Of a stretch of 64,000 bases of DNA, positions 43,592 through 52,648 are shown piece after piece. A model generated the notes under the pieces. It searched no databases. It was not told the DNA's origin and saw only the letters and a list, made by a program, of their open reading frames with translations. Source of the DNA: CAZFGK01 sp964518635 (GTDB lineage: Bacteria > Zixibacteria > MSB-5A5 > GN15 > FEB-12); assembly GCA_964518635.1 (NCBI GenBank), contig CAZFGK010000004.1:75924-139923 (forward strand), written 5' to 3'. Positions within the stretch are counted from its first letter, which is position 1. Every line of letters begins with the position of its first letter. Position numbers and translations under genes: made by a program.

Positions 43592-44540
43592 GATCTTTCT
43601 CCCCTCGCCAGGGTTCGTCATCCTCGATCTGCTCCGGTCGCTTAGGATCGCCGTACTCGAAATCCGTCGATTCTAACTTCTCCTGTTCTTTCCATCTCCG
43701 ATGATAGCTGCGACGGGAGAGGATGCGCATGACACCACCCACAATCAAGAGACCGACTAACAGAAGCCAGAAATAGCGCATATCGAAAAGAAGGGTCAGC
43801 AAATCGTAACGTTCGCGCAAGTGGGCATGAAATTCACGCTCAAATTCTGCGACGGTCATGCGGGTGGCATATTGGAACGCCTCACGGTGCTCTTGCCCCT
43901 CACGAACTCCCCAACAGTATCCTGCAATCCCTTCCGGTCCAAATCGCTGGAGAAAAAACTCGAAAGCCAGACGCGAAGTCGCATACGACAACTCCGCTCG
44001 TTCTTCTCCGAAGCCATTGACCTCATCGATCTCTTCGAGTGATGGAAACGTCCCGAAGACTGCCGTACGACTCATGAGCATATCCTGCTCCCACTCCCAC
44101 GGTGATGCCAGCCATGTGGCGAGACCCTCATCCATCCATCGTGGCGGAGAACCGGGTGCACAGGCCGCCCCCAGAGCCAAGTGGGCATACTCGTGAACCA
44201 ACAACTCATCAAGTGATCGCCTGAGTGGAAAATGTTTCGGTGACTTGATGACGATCAGATTCTGTCGCGGGAGTGCGGCTGCCGCCCCCCAGTCAGGGAA
44301 TTGCCCGCCGACGAGCAGATCGAATTCTTCACGTGTTCTCGCCAGAAAAATCGTCGCGGGGAAAGAGAGTGAATCCTGCAGTGCTTCTGAAAGCCGAGTA
44401 CGTGCGACTGACAAGAGCGAATCTGCCCTCTTGACCTGATCACTCTCGAAGTTTTCGTATCGAATGGTTTGAGCTTCTGACGAAGAATCAGCACCAAAAA
44501 ATACTGCAAGAGCCAGGAGAAAGCTGAATATGAATCTCAC
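43584..44540 (-). CDS. Exported MA-clan (gluzincin) peptidase-like protein
   Basis: 318 residues from a GTG. Signal peptide (FIFSFLLALAVFFGADSS), then a peptidase MA-like domain with zinc motif LDELLVHEYAHLALGA (HExxH variant HEYAH) and the third ligand region RWMDEGLATWLA. A C-terminal helix (FWLLLVGLLIVGGVMRIL) anchors it and a charged tail follows. The active site faces the periplasm. 8-nt overlap with the acyltransferase gene. The 75-bp gap to rluB holds nothing recognisable. Confidence 0.82.
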   Translation of the reverse strand: MRFIFSFLLALAVFFGADSSSEAQTIRYENFESDQVKRADSLLSVARTRLSEALQDSLSFPATIFLARTREEFDLLVGGQFPDWGAAAALPRQNLIVIKSPKHFPLRRSLDELLVHEYAHLALGAACAPGSPPRWMDEGLATWLASPWEWEQDMLMSRTAVFGTFPSLEEIDEVNGFGEERAELSYATSRLAFEFFLQRFGPEGIAGYCWGVREGQEHREAFQYATRMTVAEFEREFHAHLRERYDLLTLLFDMRYFWLLLVGLLIVGGVMRILSRRSYHRRWKEQEKLESTDFEYGDPKRPEQIEDDEPWRGEKDRD

Positions 44541-44616
44541 GAGAGAACTCGGGCAATCTCGCTTGAAAATGGCATTATTTTACGCATCATGGATGCTTGT
44601 ACAATAATATCGGGCT

Positions 44617-45453
44617 TTATGTTCGTCGCCGTGGTTTCGCGGGGCGGGATGCAACCTCGCGTCTGGTTGGTGTTGCTTTGCTGACAGCGGCTCGTTTCGG
44701 ACGGTGGTCTCGCTGCTTTCGGTTTTCAATCGGAGTATCGGAAAGTGTGAGTTCCTTCAAGTGCGCAATTTCCCGTTTCGTCAGATCTCGCCATGCCCCT
44801 TGCGGCATTCCGTGCACATCAAGATCAGCAAACTGGACACGTTTCAACTGACGAACCGGAAATCCGACCACTTCGCACAACTGCTTGACCTCATGCTTCT
44901 TCCCTTCAGTAAGCCGAAGTCGGAGAACTGAACCGCGTTCATTGCGAGCGATAATACTCACTTCAGCTTTGCCAAGACTCCCGTCAAATATCCGAACCCC
45001 ATTCCGAAGTTTTTCAACCGCCTCGTCGGTGAATCGTCCCTCGACTCGCGCCTCGTAAATTTTCACGATCTTGAAACGGGGATGCAACAGACGGAAAGCA
45101 AGATCGCCATCATTAGTAATCAGGAGAACTCCGCCAGTGTCCCGATCGAGTCGTCCGACCGGGTAGAGACGTTCGCGTGTCGGCGGAAGACAATCAAGTA
45201 CTGTCGCGCGCCCTTCCGGGTCTTTGACTGTAGTAATCACGTTCGTCGGTTTGTTCAGAAGGATATAGCGAAGGCGTGATTCGAGCGACACCTGCTTGCC
45301 ACGTACGGTGACGCGGTCAGTTTTTTCATCGACGGCAATTCCCGGTTCACGGGCGGGTTTGCCGTTGATGCGGACATCATGCTCAAGAAGGTAGTCGATT
45401 GCACCGCGGCGGGAGGTGAGGCCGGCTCGGGCAAGAAAAGTATTCAGTCTCAT
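44617..45453 (-). CDS. rluB: Pseudouridine synthase, RluB/RsuA family
   Basis: 278 residues. N-terminal S4 domain (MRLNTFLARAGLTSRRGAIDYLLEHDVRING) and catalytic domain with RPVGRLDRDTGGVLLITNDGDLAFRLLHPRFKI (nucleophilic Asp in GRLDRDTGG). A basic tail (PKRAAVSKATPTRREVASRPAKPRRRT) is common in this family. Most likely modifies 23S rRNA U2605. Overlap or spacing of 43 nt with scpB suggests one transcript. Confidence 0.92.
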   Translation of the reverse strand: MRLNTFLARAGLTSRRGAIDYLLEHDVRINGKPAREPGIAVDEKTDRVTVRGKQVSLESRLRYILLNKPTNVITTVKDPEGRATVLDCLPPTRERLYPVGRLDRDTGGVLLITNDGDLAFRLLHPRFKIVKIYEARVEGRFTDEAVEKLRNGVRIFDGSLGKAEVSIIARNERGSVLRLRLTEGKKHEVKQLCEVVGFPVRQLKRVQFADLDVHGMPQGAWRDLTKREIAHLKELTLSDTPIENRKQRDHRPKRAAVSKATPTRREVASRPAKPRRRT

Positions 45454-45496
45454 GGGAGAATGAACAGGAGATTAGCAGGTGAACGCAATCGAATGT

Positions 45497-46411
45497 TTAG
45501 GGCAGCGATTCTTCGTGTGATTCTGCAGCCAAAGACTCGTCTGCAGATTCTTGAGAATCTTCTGGAGAGATCTTAGCCATTGACTCAGCTCCCCGATTGA
45601 GAGTCAGAATACGAAGCCCTTCCCCTTCAATGATCTCCATCTCTTCTTCGTCCGAAGGCGGTGTATAGGTCCCGTCCGCGACATTGAGTTTCGCCATGCG
45701 TGCATCTTCGAGAGCGGGATCGGTCAACTGCAACTGAGTCTGTTTGCTCCGGTCCGCCGCTGAGAGCATCTCTTCGATTTCGGACATACGTGGGAGATCT
45801 TCGAGTGACTGCAAGCCAAAGAATTTCAAAAATTCCTGACCGGTGCCGTACTGGAGTGCTTTGCCGGGAGTGGTTGCCCGTCCGGTAATCTCGACCAGAT
45901 TCTTCTCAAGCAACGAAGTAACCACTGCATCGGCGGCAACACCACGAATCGTCTCAATCTCAGTACGAGTGACCGGCTGTTTGTAGGCAACGATAGCAAG
46001 GGTTTCAAGAGCAGCGCGGGAGAGCCGGACTTTCCGTCGACGAGCATTGAGTTCATCAATCACGCCAACAAAATCAGGAAGGATGGCGATTTGATAGCCA
46101 CCCGCAATTTCACGAATTCGAAATGAACCACCGCTTTCTACATAGCGCGCATTCAATCGGCTGACAATCTCTCGCACACCAGACACGCTCACTTCCGGAA
46201 TAATCTGCACGAGTCGATTCGCGGTGATCGGTTCGGCAGCGGTTAAAATCAGCGCTTCCACTGAACCGGTTGTAAAGGAAGTGATATGCTCCTTCGATGA
46301 CTTGCGAGAAGGAGTCGTATCGGACTCATCAGCGGTGTCGATGGTCTGAATTGTTTGATCAAGGGTCATTTCGTCTTCAGCGGTGATCTCGTTCATTTTA
46401 TTCTCTTTCAT
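45497..46411 (-). CDS. scpB: Segregation and condensation protein B
   Basis: 304 residues, SMC-kleisin accessory protein with winged helices. Core: SVEALILTAAEPITANRLVQIIPEVS, GGYQIAILPDFVGVIDEL, LSRAALETLAIVAYKQPVTRTEIETIRGVAADAVVTSLLEKNLVEITGRATTPGKALQYGT split across the two winged helices. The acidic C-terminal tail (about 70 residues) is longer than usual. ATG at 46411 directly follows the scpA stop; an ATG at 46396 is possible. Confidence 0.94.
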   Translation of the reverse strand: MKENKMNEITAEDEMTLDQTIQTIDTADESDTTPSRKSSKEHITSFTTGSVEALILTAAEPITANRLVQIIPEVSVSGVREIVSRLNARYVESGGSFRIREIAGGYQIAILPDFVGVIDELNARRRKVRLSRAALETLAIVAYKQPVTRTEIETIRGVAADAVVTSLLEKNLVEITGRATTPGKALQYGTGQEFLKFFGLQSLEDLPRMSEIEEMLSAADRSKQTQLQLTDPALEDARMAKLNVADGTYTPPSDEEEMEIIEGEGLRILTLNRGAESMAKISPEDSQESADESLAAESHEESLP

Positions 46412-46414
46412 CAC

Positions 46415-47317
46415 CTAGTTCTCAGATGTAGTAATAGAAATCGTTGCGTCCCTCTCGACATAGTCGGCAGGAAGATCTTCGTACAGCTCATCAACAGAGG
46501 AGTCGATCTGCTCATAGCCGCTGATGGCGGTTATATCAATTCGTCGCGGTCCGGCGGCAAACTCCTGTCCGCGATAGACCCATAAGGGGCGAAATGGAAA
46601 TGACTGCTCGAGATGAAGCCGTCGGCTGCGAGCCAATTCGAGCATCGCGATAAATGAGACAACCGCCACGGGGCGACGCGGTGAATCGGAAATCAATTCT
46701 TCGAATCGAGCCCCTTCCTGATTACGCAGGAGTGCCATCATCGTCACCATTCGTTCTTCAAGTGAAATTTCTTCCGGAATCACTTCATGAACGATCTCCG
46801 GTCGCTTCCGTTCACCAATCTGAGCGTACGCCTTGACCAGGTCAAAGAGCGTCGTCGCATTGACTAATTCAACCCGTGGCTCCCGCCCTTCGAGCGGTGA
46901 TGGCGGAACAACGTATTGCTCTTCGAGCAAGGCCCGTTCACGGAGGGCCTCCGCCGCTTCTTTGAACTTTTTGTATTCGACTAGAGCGAGAATAAGCTCC
47001 TCGCGTGGATCGGCATCCTCATCTTCGTTTTCGTCGCGGGGAAGAAGCAGACGAGTCTTGATGCGAATCAAAGTCGCGGCCATAAGCAGAAACTCACCGG
47101 CGACCTCAAGATTCAGATTCTGCATGAGGTCGAGATATTGTAGATATTGACGAGTGATTCGCGCGATCGGGATGTCGTTGATATCGACTTCCTCTTTGCG
47201 AATCAGATAGAGCAGCAAGTCAAGCGGCCCATGGAAGACATCGAGGTCGACCTGATAGCTGCTGATGATATCGTCCGGGGTATCGGATGTCACGCTGGCT
47301 GCTTTTGCTGCGCTCAT
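46415..47317 (-). CDS. scpA: Segregation and condensation protein A
   Basis: 300 residues, kleisin of the SMC-ScpAB chromosome condensin. YQVDLDVFHGPLDLLLYLIRKEEVDINDIPIARITRQYLQYLDL and AGEFLLMAATLIRIKTRLLLP are the N-terminal Smc-neck-binding helices; C-terminal winged helix near VAVVSFIAMLELARSRRL. 4-nt overlap with trpS. Confidence 0.95.
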   Translation of the reverse strand: MSAAKAASVTSDTPDDIISSYQVDLDVFHGPLDLLLYLIRKEEVDINDIPIARITRQYLQYLDLMQNLNLEVAGEFLLMAATLIRIKTRLLLPRDENEDEDADPREELILALVEYKKFKEAAEALRERALLEEQYVVPPSPLEGREPRVELVNATTLFDLVKAYAQIGERKRPEIVHEVIPEEISLEERMVTMMALLRNQEGARFEELISDSPRRPVAVVSFIAMLELARSRRLHLEQSFPFRPLWVYRGQEFAAGPRRIDITAISGYEQIDSSVDELYEDLPADYVERDATISITTSEN

Positions 47318-48309
47318 CGATTCCCTCGGTGATAATCCATGTTCATAGACTTGTGTACGGCGTCCATCGTTTCACGTGCGCGGACCCTTGCCCGTTTGGA
47401 TCCGTCTTGCAGCACATCCCAGATATCATCGGGACGAGCGGCAATTTCTGATCGCTTCTGTCGTAATGGAGCGAGTGATTGATTGATATTGGCGGCGAGA
47501 CGTTTCTTACAATCAACACAGCCAAGGGCGCCGGTTCGGCAATCACGATTGATCTCTTCAGTCTCCGATGCAGAATAAACTTTGTGCATCGTAAAAACCG
47601 GACAGATATCCGGATTCCCCGGATCCCCTTTGCGCAATTTGTTCGGATCAGTGAAATAGGTCCGCACCCGCTGCTCGGTCTGCTGTTCAGTGAATTCGAG
47701 CGGGATATGGTTGTCGTATGATTTCGACATCTTTCGGTTGTCGGTCCCCGGAATCAACGGAACCGTCGTGAACATCGCTTCCGGCAGACGAAACACCGGT
47801 CCATAGAGCTGATTGAATCGCTCGGCAAGGTCTTTGGTCAGCCAGATATGTTTCTCCTGATCCTTCCCCACCGGCACTTTGTCTGCGTTGTAGATGAGGA
47901 TATCGGCCGCCTGCAAGACCGGATAGCCGAGGAATCCGTAGGAATCAAGCTGCTCTTTCTTATCCAGATAGGTGGGAAGACGAGTCAGCGTCGGCACGGT
48001 GATGAGCATCGAAAAAATCAGATGCAGTTCGGCATGTTCGATGACATCCGACTGAATAAAGATCGCGCACTTTTTGGGGTCGAGTCCGGCCGCCAGAAAA
48101 TCGATCCCCATCTGCAAGATTTGGTCTTTGATCACGCCGGGATTTTCGTAACCGGAGGTAAGGGCATGCCAGTCGACGATACACAGAAACATTTGATAGT
48201 CATTTTGCAGACGCACCCAGTTCTTGAGTGCCCCCTCGAGGTTCCCGAGGTGGAGGGCACCGGAGGGCTGCATGCCGGAGAGGATAGTTTCCTGAGGAGT
48301 GGCTGACAT
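47314..48309 (-). CDS. trpS: Tryptophanyl-tRNA synthetase
   Basis: 331 residues, class I aminoacyl-tRNA synthetase charging tRNA-Trp. HIGH-type motif in SGALHLGNLEGALKNW and KMSKS in DNRKMSKSYDNHIPL. The stretch CALRxVDCK-like 'CRTGALGCVDCKKRLAANINQSLAPLRQKRSEI' is the typical C-terminal region of this bacterial subtype. A TATAAC box lies only 8 nt before the ATG, so the mRNA could be nearly leaderless. Confidence 0.96.
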   Translation of the reverse strand: MSATPQETILSGMQPSGALHLGNLEGALKNWVRLQNDYQMFLCIVDWHALTSGYENPGVIKDQILQMGIDFLAAGLDPKKCAIFIQSDVIEHAELHLIFSMLITVPTLTRLPTYLDKKEQLDSYGFLGYPVLQAADILIYNADKVPVGKDQEKHIWLTKDLAERFNQLYGPVFRLPEAMFTTVPLIPGTDNRKMSKSYDNHIPLEFTEQQTEQRVRTYFTDPNKLRKGDPGNPDICPVFTMHKVYSASETEEINRDCRTGALGCVDCKKRLAANINQSLAPLRQKRSEIAARPDDIWDVLQDGSKRARVRARETMDAVHKSMNMDYHRGNR

Positions 48310-48317
48310 ATGTGGAT

Positions 48318-48323
48318 GTTATA
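48318..48323 (-). promoter_or_regulatory. Candidate -10 box of trpS-scpAB-rluB
   Basis: TATAAC on the minus strand, 8 nt upstream of the trpS ATG; the -35 is weak (TTTGCT, 16-bp spacer). Position implies a leaderless or very short leader. Confidence 0.4.
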
Positions 48324-48811
48324 GCAGAGCATCGAAGGGAGCAAACAAAAGGTGGGGAGATTTTTTCCGTTTGAGTTGAGGAAGATCACCTGTTTGCAGA
48401 CAAACCCGCCCGTACTAGCGCACGAGATCGATACTTCGGTTCTTGATTCTTCGGTTTAGATTCTTCTGTACAGCCGGCTGGGTGGCACACCCGTTCTGAC
48501 GGGTGTGAGTCGGTGATCCCCCCGTGCATTCATTGATCTTTCGCCTAAGTTCATCCCAGGAGGCAGAGCTTACTTCACACGATCTTTTGCACTCGTCGAA
48601 TTATGGCTAAAGGATATTCTCCTTGCGACATGTTCGTCCAAGTTTTGAAGCCCTCATCACTGATTCACACCCATAAGAATGGGTGTGCCACTCAGCGGAT
48701 GCAAGAAGATGCTTCGACAGGCTCAGCATGAAGAAATAATGAAAAACTCTTAGTTTCACCCTGAGCTTGTCGAAGGGTCTTCTTACTCCATATTCCTAAA
48801 AATCATCCTGT
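48324..48811. repeat. Intergenic region with palindromic repeats
   Basis: No gene is supported here. It contains two copies of a 34-bp element in opposite orientation (48484-48517 and 48656-48689, 29 of 34 positions identical; each has a CACACCC/GGGTGTG palindrome), enclosing about 140 bp, and two copies of the TTCGACAAGCTCAGG-type repeat (48709-48734 and inverted 48755-48779). No transposase or RNA gene was seen. Confidence 0.7.
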
Positions 48812-48840
48812 TTGACTTGCGTGTCACTTAGCCCTACCTT
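48812..48840 (+). promoter_or_regulatory. Promoter of the DEAD-box helicase gene
   Basis: TTGACT (48812-48817), 17-bp spacer, TACCTT (48835-48840). A leader of about 135 nt with a CGAGGTAACCTCG palindrome precedes the start, which is long and could be regulatory. Confidence 0.6.
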
Positions 48841-48983
48841 ATCCACAATTGACTGATCGTTTGCCGAGGTAACCTCGCGTTGCAGGCGGGCAAAGTGCCC
48901 CATTCGGTAGCTTCCAGTCTGCACATCCAATCCGCTCCTGACCGATCGTCGAGCGGGATTACAAGAAAGCACCATCTATTGTG

Positions 48984-50189
48984 ATGACTGTCGCCAAAGG
49001 GACCTTCTATGGGCTCGGTATTGCTCCGCGCCTTCTCGAAACACTCGAGAAAAACAAATTCGTCACCCCCACCCCGATTCAGCAGCAGGCAATTCCTGTT
49101 GCTCTGCTCGGTACCGACATTGTCGGTATTGCGCAGACCGGAACCGGAAAGACTCTCGCCTTCGCCATTCCGACGATTCAGCGTCTCGCTCGTCTGAAAG
49201 GACAGGCCCTGATCATTCTGCCGACGCGCGAACTTGCCATGCAGGTGGAAGAGACATTTGAGAAAATGGGACGTGATTTCGGACTTCGCTGCGCTATTCT
49301 GATCGGCGGAAAATCGATCAATCCGCAGATCGATCAACTGCGTAAAGGGCCGCATGTGATTGTCGGGACCCCCGGTCGTATTATCGATCATCTTGAGCAG
49401 CGAACTCTTCGGATGGATGAAGTCCATACGCTGATTCTTGATGAAGCCGACCGGATGTTTGACATGGGCTTTCAGCCGCAGATCGAGAAGATTCTGCAGA
49501 AAGTCCCGACTGAACGTCAGACCATGCTCTTCTCTGCGACCATGCCGCCGGCAATTTCGAAACTAGCCGCCAAACATCTCAAAGGGCCGATCCGAATTGA
49601 AGTCGCCCCTCCGGGAAAGACGATTGATGCTATCGCGCAGGAGGTCTACCTCGTCTCGCGTGAACAGAAACTCGATCTCCTTGTTCGGCTGCTTCATGAC
49701 AATCAGGGAACGATTCTTGTATTCTCAAGAACCCGTCACTCCGCTGAACGTTTGTGTCGGATGCTCAAGGGTATGGGACAAAATGCGGCTGAAATTCATG
49801 CCGACCGTTCGATGGCGCAGCGGAAAGAGGCACTCGAAGGATTCAAGCGTGGAAAGTATCGCATTCTGATCGCGACGGATATTGCTTCCCGCGGCATTGA
49901 TGTCACCGGTATCGAACTGGTGGTGAATTATGATATTCCTGAGAATCCTGAAGATTATGTGCATCGTATCGGGCGAACTGGTCGCGCCGGACGTTCGGGG
50001 AAAGCGATTACCTTTGCCTCCCCGGATCAGAAAGCAAAGCTGGCGGAGATTGAAAAACTCACCCGTTTGATGCTCAAGCCGATCACTCCGCCGAATCTCC
50101 CCCCACCGCCGGGAATTGTGGCATCACACACAAAGCATGCGAATATCGCTTACGGCGGACAACGACGTTCGAAGCGTCGACCGAGATAG
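48984..50189 (+). CDS. rhlE: DEAD-box RNA helicase, RhlE-like
   Basis: 401 residues from an ATG directly after an in-frame GTG. Full motif set: Q motif (FVTPTPIQQQAIPVAL), AQTGTGKT, PTRELAMQV, GTPGRIID, VLDEAD-type LILDEADRMFDMGF, SAT, ATDIASRGIDV and HRIGRTGRAGRSG. The tail after IEKLTRLM is short and basic (GGQRRSKRRPR), as in RhlE. Used in RNA remodelling, ribosome assembly or cold adaptation. Ends with its own terminator. Confidence 0.93.
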   Translation: MTVAKGTFYGLGIAPRLLETLEKNKFVTPTPIQQQAIPVALLGTDIVGIAQTGTGKTLAFAIPTIQRLARLKGQALIILPTRELAMQVEETFEKMGRDFGLRCAILIGGKSINPQIDQLRKGPHVIVGTPGRIIDHLEQRTLRMDEVHTLILDEADRMFDMGFQPQIEKILQKVPTERQTMLFSATMPPAISKLAAKHLKGPIRIEVAPPGKTIDAIAQEVYLVSREQKLDLLVRLLHDNQGTILVFSRTRHSAERLCRMLKGMGQNAAEIHADRSMAQRKEALEGFKRGKYRILIATDIASRGIDVTGIELVVNYDIPENPEDYVHRIGRTGRAGRSGKAITFASPDQKAKLAEIEKLTRLMLKPITPPNLPPPPGIVASHTKHANIAYGGQRRSKRRPR

Positions 50190-50217
50190 CTTTCCCCAGC
50201 CATAGATTTTCATTGGA

Positions 50218-50243
50218 AGCCCGGGATACCCGGGCTTTTTTTT
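50218..50243 (+). terminator. Intrinsic terminator of the helicase gene
   Basis: AGCCCGGG, ATA loop, CCCGGGCT, then eight T. 29 nt after the stop codon. Confidence 0.92.
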
Positions 50244-50421
50244 GTGACAGATTGAACTCTATTCGAATAGATTTCGAAATTCACCCTACAGACTCCCATA
50301 GACCTGACCTCATTGAAACGATGATTCTTCGGTCATTAAACTAGATAGCAGAATAATCTCCAACCTTTTCTCTGTTTCTGCGTATATTCAGGTAACCACG
50401 AACTCAGATGGAGACTGTCCC

Positions 50422-50910
50422 ATGATTGTCCCGCTTGATCAGATCGACCGTAAGATGCTGGAGATTCTCCAGGAAAACGCACGCACCCCCAACAGTGAAA
50501 TAGCCGAACGTCTTGGAATGGCACCGTCCGCGACATTTGAGCGACATCGGAAACTTGAGCGCAAGGGTGTTATCAAGTCGTACGAAACCCGGCTCGATCC
50601 GGGGAAGATCAATCTTCCTCTCGTTGCGTTTGTGTTTGTGCGAACGAATGAAGGGGCCGGCGAGGCGATTGTCGCGCCGAAGCTCATTTCCATTCCGCAT
50701 GTACTTGAGGTCTACAATGTCGCTGGTGAGGACTGCTATCTGGTCAAGGTTCGCGCCTCTGATACAACGATGCTCGGTCGTCTCATTCGAGAAGAGATCG
50801 GACAGATTCACGGCGTGACATCGACTCGCACCACGATTGTGATGGAAGCGTACAAAGAGACCGGCATTCTGCCCCTTGATCAGGCAGATGATACGGTCAA
50901 AGGGAAATAA
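50422..50910 (+). CDS. Lrp/AsnC family transcriptional regulator
   Basis: 162 residues: N-terminal helix-turn-helix (LDQIDRKMLEILQENARTPNSEIAERLGMAPSATFERHRKLERKGVI) and a C-terminal RAM/AsnC effector domain (VRTNEGAGEAIVAPKLISIPHVLEVYNVAGEDCYLVKVRA). The order with an EamA exporter 30 nt downstream suggests it may control amino-acid or metabolite export in response to its ligand. The 180-bp region upstream shows no strong promoter that I can define. Confidence 0.92.
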   Translation: MIVPLDQIDRKMLEILQENARTPNSEIAERLGMAPSATFERHRKLERKGVIKSYETRLDPGKINLPLVAFVFVRTNEGAGEAIVAPKLISIPHVLEVYNVAGEDCYLVKVRASDTTMLGRLIREEIGQIHGVTSTRTTIVMEAYKETGILPLDQADDTVKGK

Positions 50911-50940
50911 CCAGGCGACAACTCCCGAAGCGAGGTCAGT

Positions 50941-51915
50941 ATGATGGCGACATTGCGCACACACCGCTGGATGATCATTGCATCTTTCGCGCTGATCTAC
51001 TTTGGATGGGGCTCGACCTATCTTGCCATTCGATTCGCCATTGATACGATTCCACCACTGTTGATGGCGGGATTTCGCTTTCTCATCGGCGGAATTCTTC
51101 TCTACGCATGGTTCAGCATCAAACTGAAATCGAAGCCGACGTTCGAGCAATGGAAATATGCGGCGATTGTCGGTACGCTCCTGATGGTCGGTGGTACCGG
51201 GACGGTCACGTGGGCGGAGCAATATGTTCCGTCCGGATTGGCTTCACTGATTATCGCAACTGTACCTCTGTGGATTGTTGTGTTTGAATGGCTACGTCCG
51301 AATGGGGTTCGCCCACGGAGTATGGTCGTGCTTGGGGTGATTCTTGGATTGGGTGGTGTCGCGTACTTGATGGCACCGGAGACAGTCGCCGGACAGGGTC
51401 GCGTGCATCTGGTTGGTGCCTTTGCATTACTTGGGGCCTGTTTTTCCTGGTCGATTGGATCAATTGCGAGCCGTCATGTGCCGAAAGTCGAATCGCCGTT
51501 TCTGAATGCCGGGATGCAGCTGATCGCGTCCGGGATAGTTCTGATTTTTCTCTCCGGCATCACCGGAGAATTTCCACGATTTGCCATTGAAGCGATAAGC
51601 ATTCGTTCTCTGCTTTCATTCGTCTATCTCACTCTGCTTGGAATGATTGCAATCTCCGCCTATCTCTGGCTTCTGCAGGTTACCGAACCGGCGAAGGTCG
51701 CGACCTATGCGTATGTCAATCCGATCATCGCAATTTCTCTGGGGACATTGCTTGCAGGGGAAGAATTCAATGCACGTATTCTGATCAGTTCGCTGATTAT
51801 CATTACCGGAGTCGCTGCGATTATTACCGGAAAGTACCAGAAAAGAGATCCAGCGATTGCAATTCAGCCAGCAATCGTGAAAACTGACAACATGACAACT
51901 ACCAGCCGAGGATAA
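50941..51915 (+). CDS. EamA/DMT-family transporter, YedA-like
   Basis: 324 residues, ten membrane helices in two EamA repeats. IYFGWGSTYLAIRFAIDTIPPLLMAGFRFLIGGILLYAW opens the first repeat; GMIAISAYLWLLQVTEPAKVATYAYVNPIIAISLGTLLAGEEF closes the second. Members export amino acids, nucleosides or amines; substrate not fixed here. Lies between Lrp and DJ-1 genes with a 2-nt gap to the latter, so probably one operon. Confidence 0.9.
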   Translation: MMATLRTHRWMIIASFALIYFGWGSTYLAIRFAIDTIPPLLMAGFRFLIGGILLYAWFSIKLKSKPTFEQWKYAAIVGTLLMVGGTGTVTWAEQYVPSGLASLIIATVPLWIVVFEWLRPNGVRPRSMVVLGVILGLGGVAYLMAPETVAGQGRVHLVGAFALLGACFSWSIGSIASRHVPKVESPFLNAGMQLIASGIVLIFLSGITGEFPRFAIEAISIRSLLSFVYLTLLGMIAISAYLWLLQVTEPAKVATYAYVNPIIAISLGTLLAGEEFNARILISSLIIITGVAAIITGKYQKRDPAIAIQPAIVKTDNMTTTSRG

Positions 51916-51917
51916 CC

Positions 51918-52529
51918 ATGTCACATCGTATTGCTATTCTGGTTTTTGATGATGTCGAACTGCTGGATTTCGCCGGACCGTATGAGATCTTTGCGGCGGT
52001 AAATGAAGTCACCGAGGTGAATCACTTTGATATTACGTTGGTGAGTGCCGGAGAGAAGATGATCAAGAGTTATGCCGGACCGAAATTCGAAACGGACATA
52101 AGCGTAGAAAAACATCCGAAAACAAACTGGGATTCAGCGATCATCGTACCCGGCGGAACAGGATCACGCCTAGTTGCAAAAAATCCTGCGGTAATCGACT
52201 GGATGAAGCAAGCACATGCCGCAGGGGCGACCATTGCTTCGGTTTGTACGGGGGCGAGAGTCATGGGGGCGGCAGGTTTTCTTGCTGGGAAGCCATTCAC
52301 CACGCATCATGGCTCATTCGATGAGCTTGCTGAGAGAGTCCCGACAGGAATCATTGACCGATCCAACAAAGTCGTCGATCTCGGATCGATCTTGACATCG
52401 GGCGGAGTGAGTTCAGGAATGGATATGTCGCTGCATATGGTCAGGCGGTATCTGGATGAAGCGACTGCCTGGAAAGTTGCTGATTATGTTGAGTATCGTT
52501 GGCGGAGTGAGTTGATTCGGGTGGTGTGA
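51918..52529 (+). CDS. DJ-1/PfpI family protein, isonitrile-hydratase-like
   Basis: 203 residues with a class I glutamine-amidotransferase-like fold. Conserved nucleophile Cys110 in ASVCTGARVMGAAGFL, preceded by a DDVELLDFAGPYEIF segment and followed by TTHHGSFDEL and ILTSGGVSSGMDMSLHMVRR, which is closest to isonitrile hydratase InhA and transcription-factor-type GATase domains. No HTH domain. Reaction unconfirmed. Operon with Lrp and EamA genes. Confidence 0.87.
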   Translation: MSHRIAILVFDDVELLDFAGPYEIFAAVNEVTEVNHFDITLVSAGEKMIKSYAGPKFETDISVEKHPKTNWDSAIIVPGGTGSRLVAKNPAVIDWMKQAHAAGATIASVCTGARVMGAAGFLAGKPFTTHHGSFDELAERVPTGIIDRSNKVVDLGSILTSGGVSSGMDMSLHMVRRYLDEATAWKVADYVEYRWRSELIRVV

Positions 52530-52540
52530 GCAGGGATCAC

Positions 52541-52648
52541 GAACGGGCAGACGAGGGGGGTCTGCAGTACACAATCAAGAAGACCCTTCGACAAGCTCAG
52601 GGTGAGACTATCAGGATCGGTCAGATATGGGCGTCTGCCGCGCACCGG
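52541..52648. repeat. Mosaic repeat unit overlapping the 3' end of the GT87-like gene
   Basis: GGCAGACG..GTCTGC hairpin (52541-52566), a TTCGACAAGCTCAGG-type copy (52581-52607), then GGCGTCTGCCGCGCACC (52629-52648). The same outer-inner-outer order occurs at 32.59-32.81 kb. The last part lies within the end of the minus-strand gene. Confidence 0.7.

Noticed and set aside
44541..44616. Promoter in the gap upstream of the exported peptidase
   Set aside because: No pair of hexamers with acceptable spacing was found.
48324..48811. tRNA or small RNA in the 48.3-48.8 kb gap
   Set aside because: Hairpins there belong to palindromic repeats; no cloverleaf or T-loop sequence was seen.
48834..49427. 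197-residue minus-strand ORF opposite the helicase start
   Set aside because: Shadow of the DEAD-box gene, whose motifs are complete on the plus strand.
50404..51222. 272-residue minus-strand ORF opposite the Lrp and EamA genes
   Set aside because: Antisense shadow; both plus-strand genes show clear family motifs and ribosome sites.
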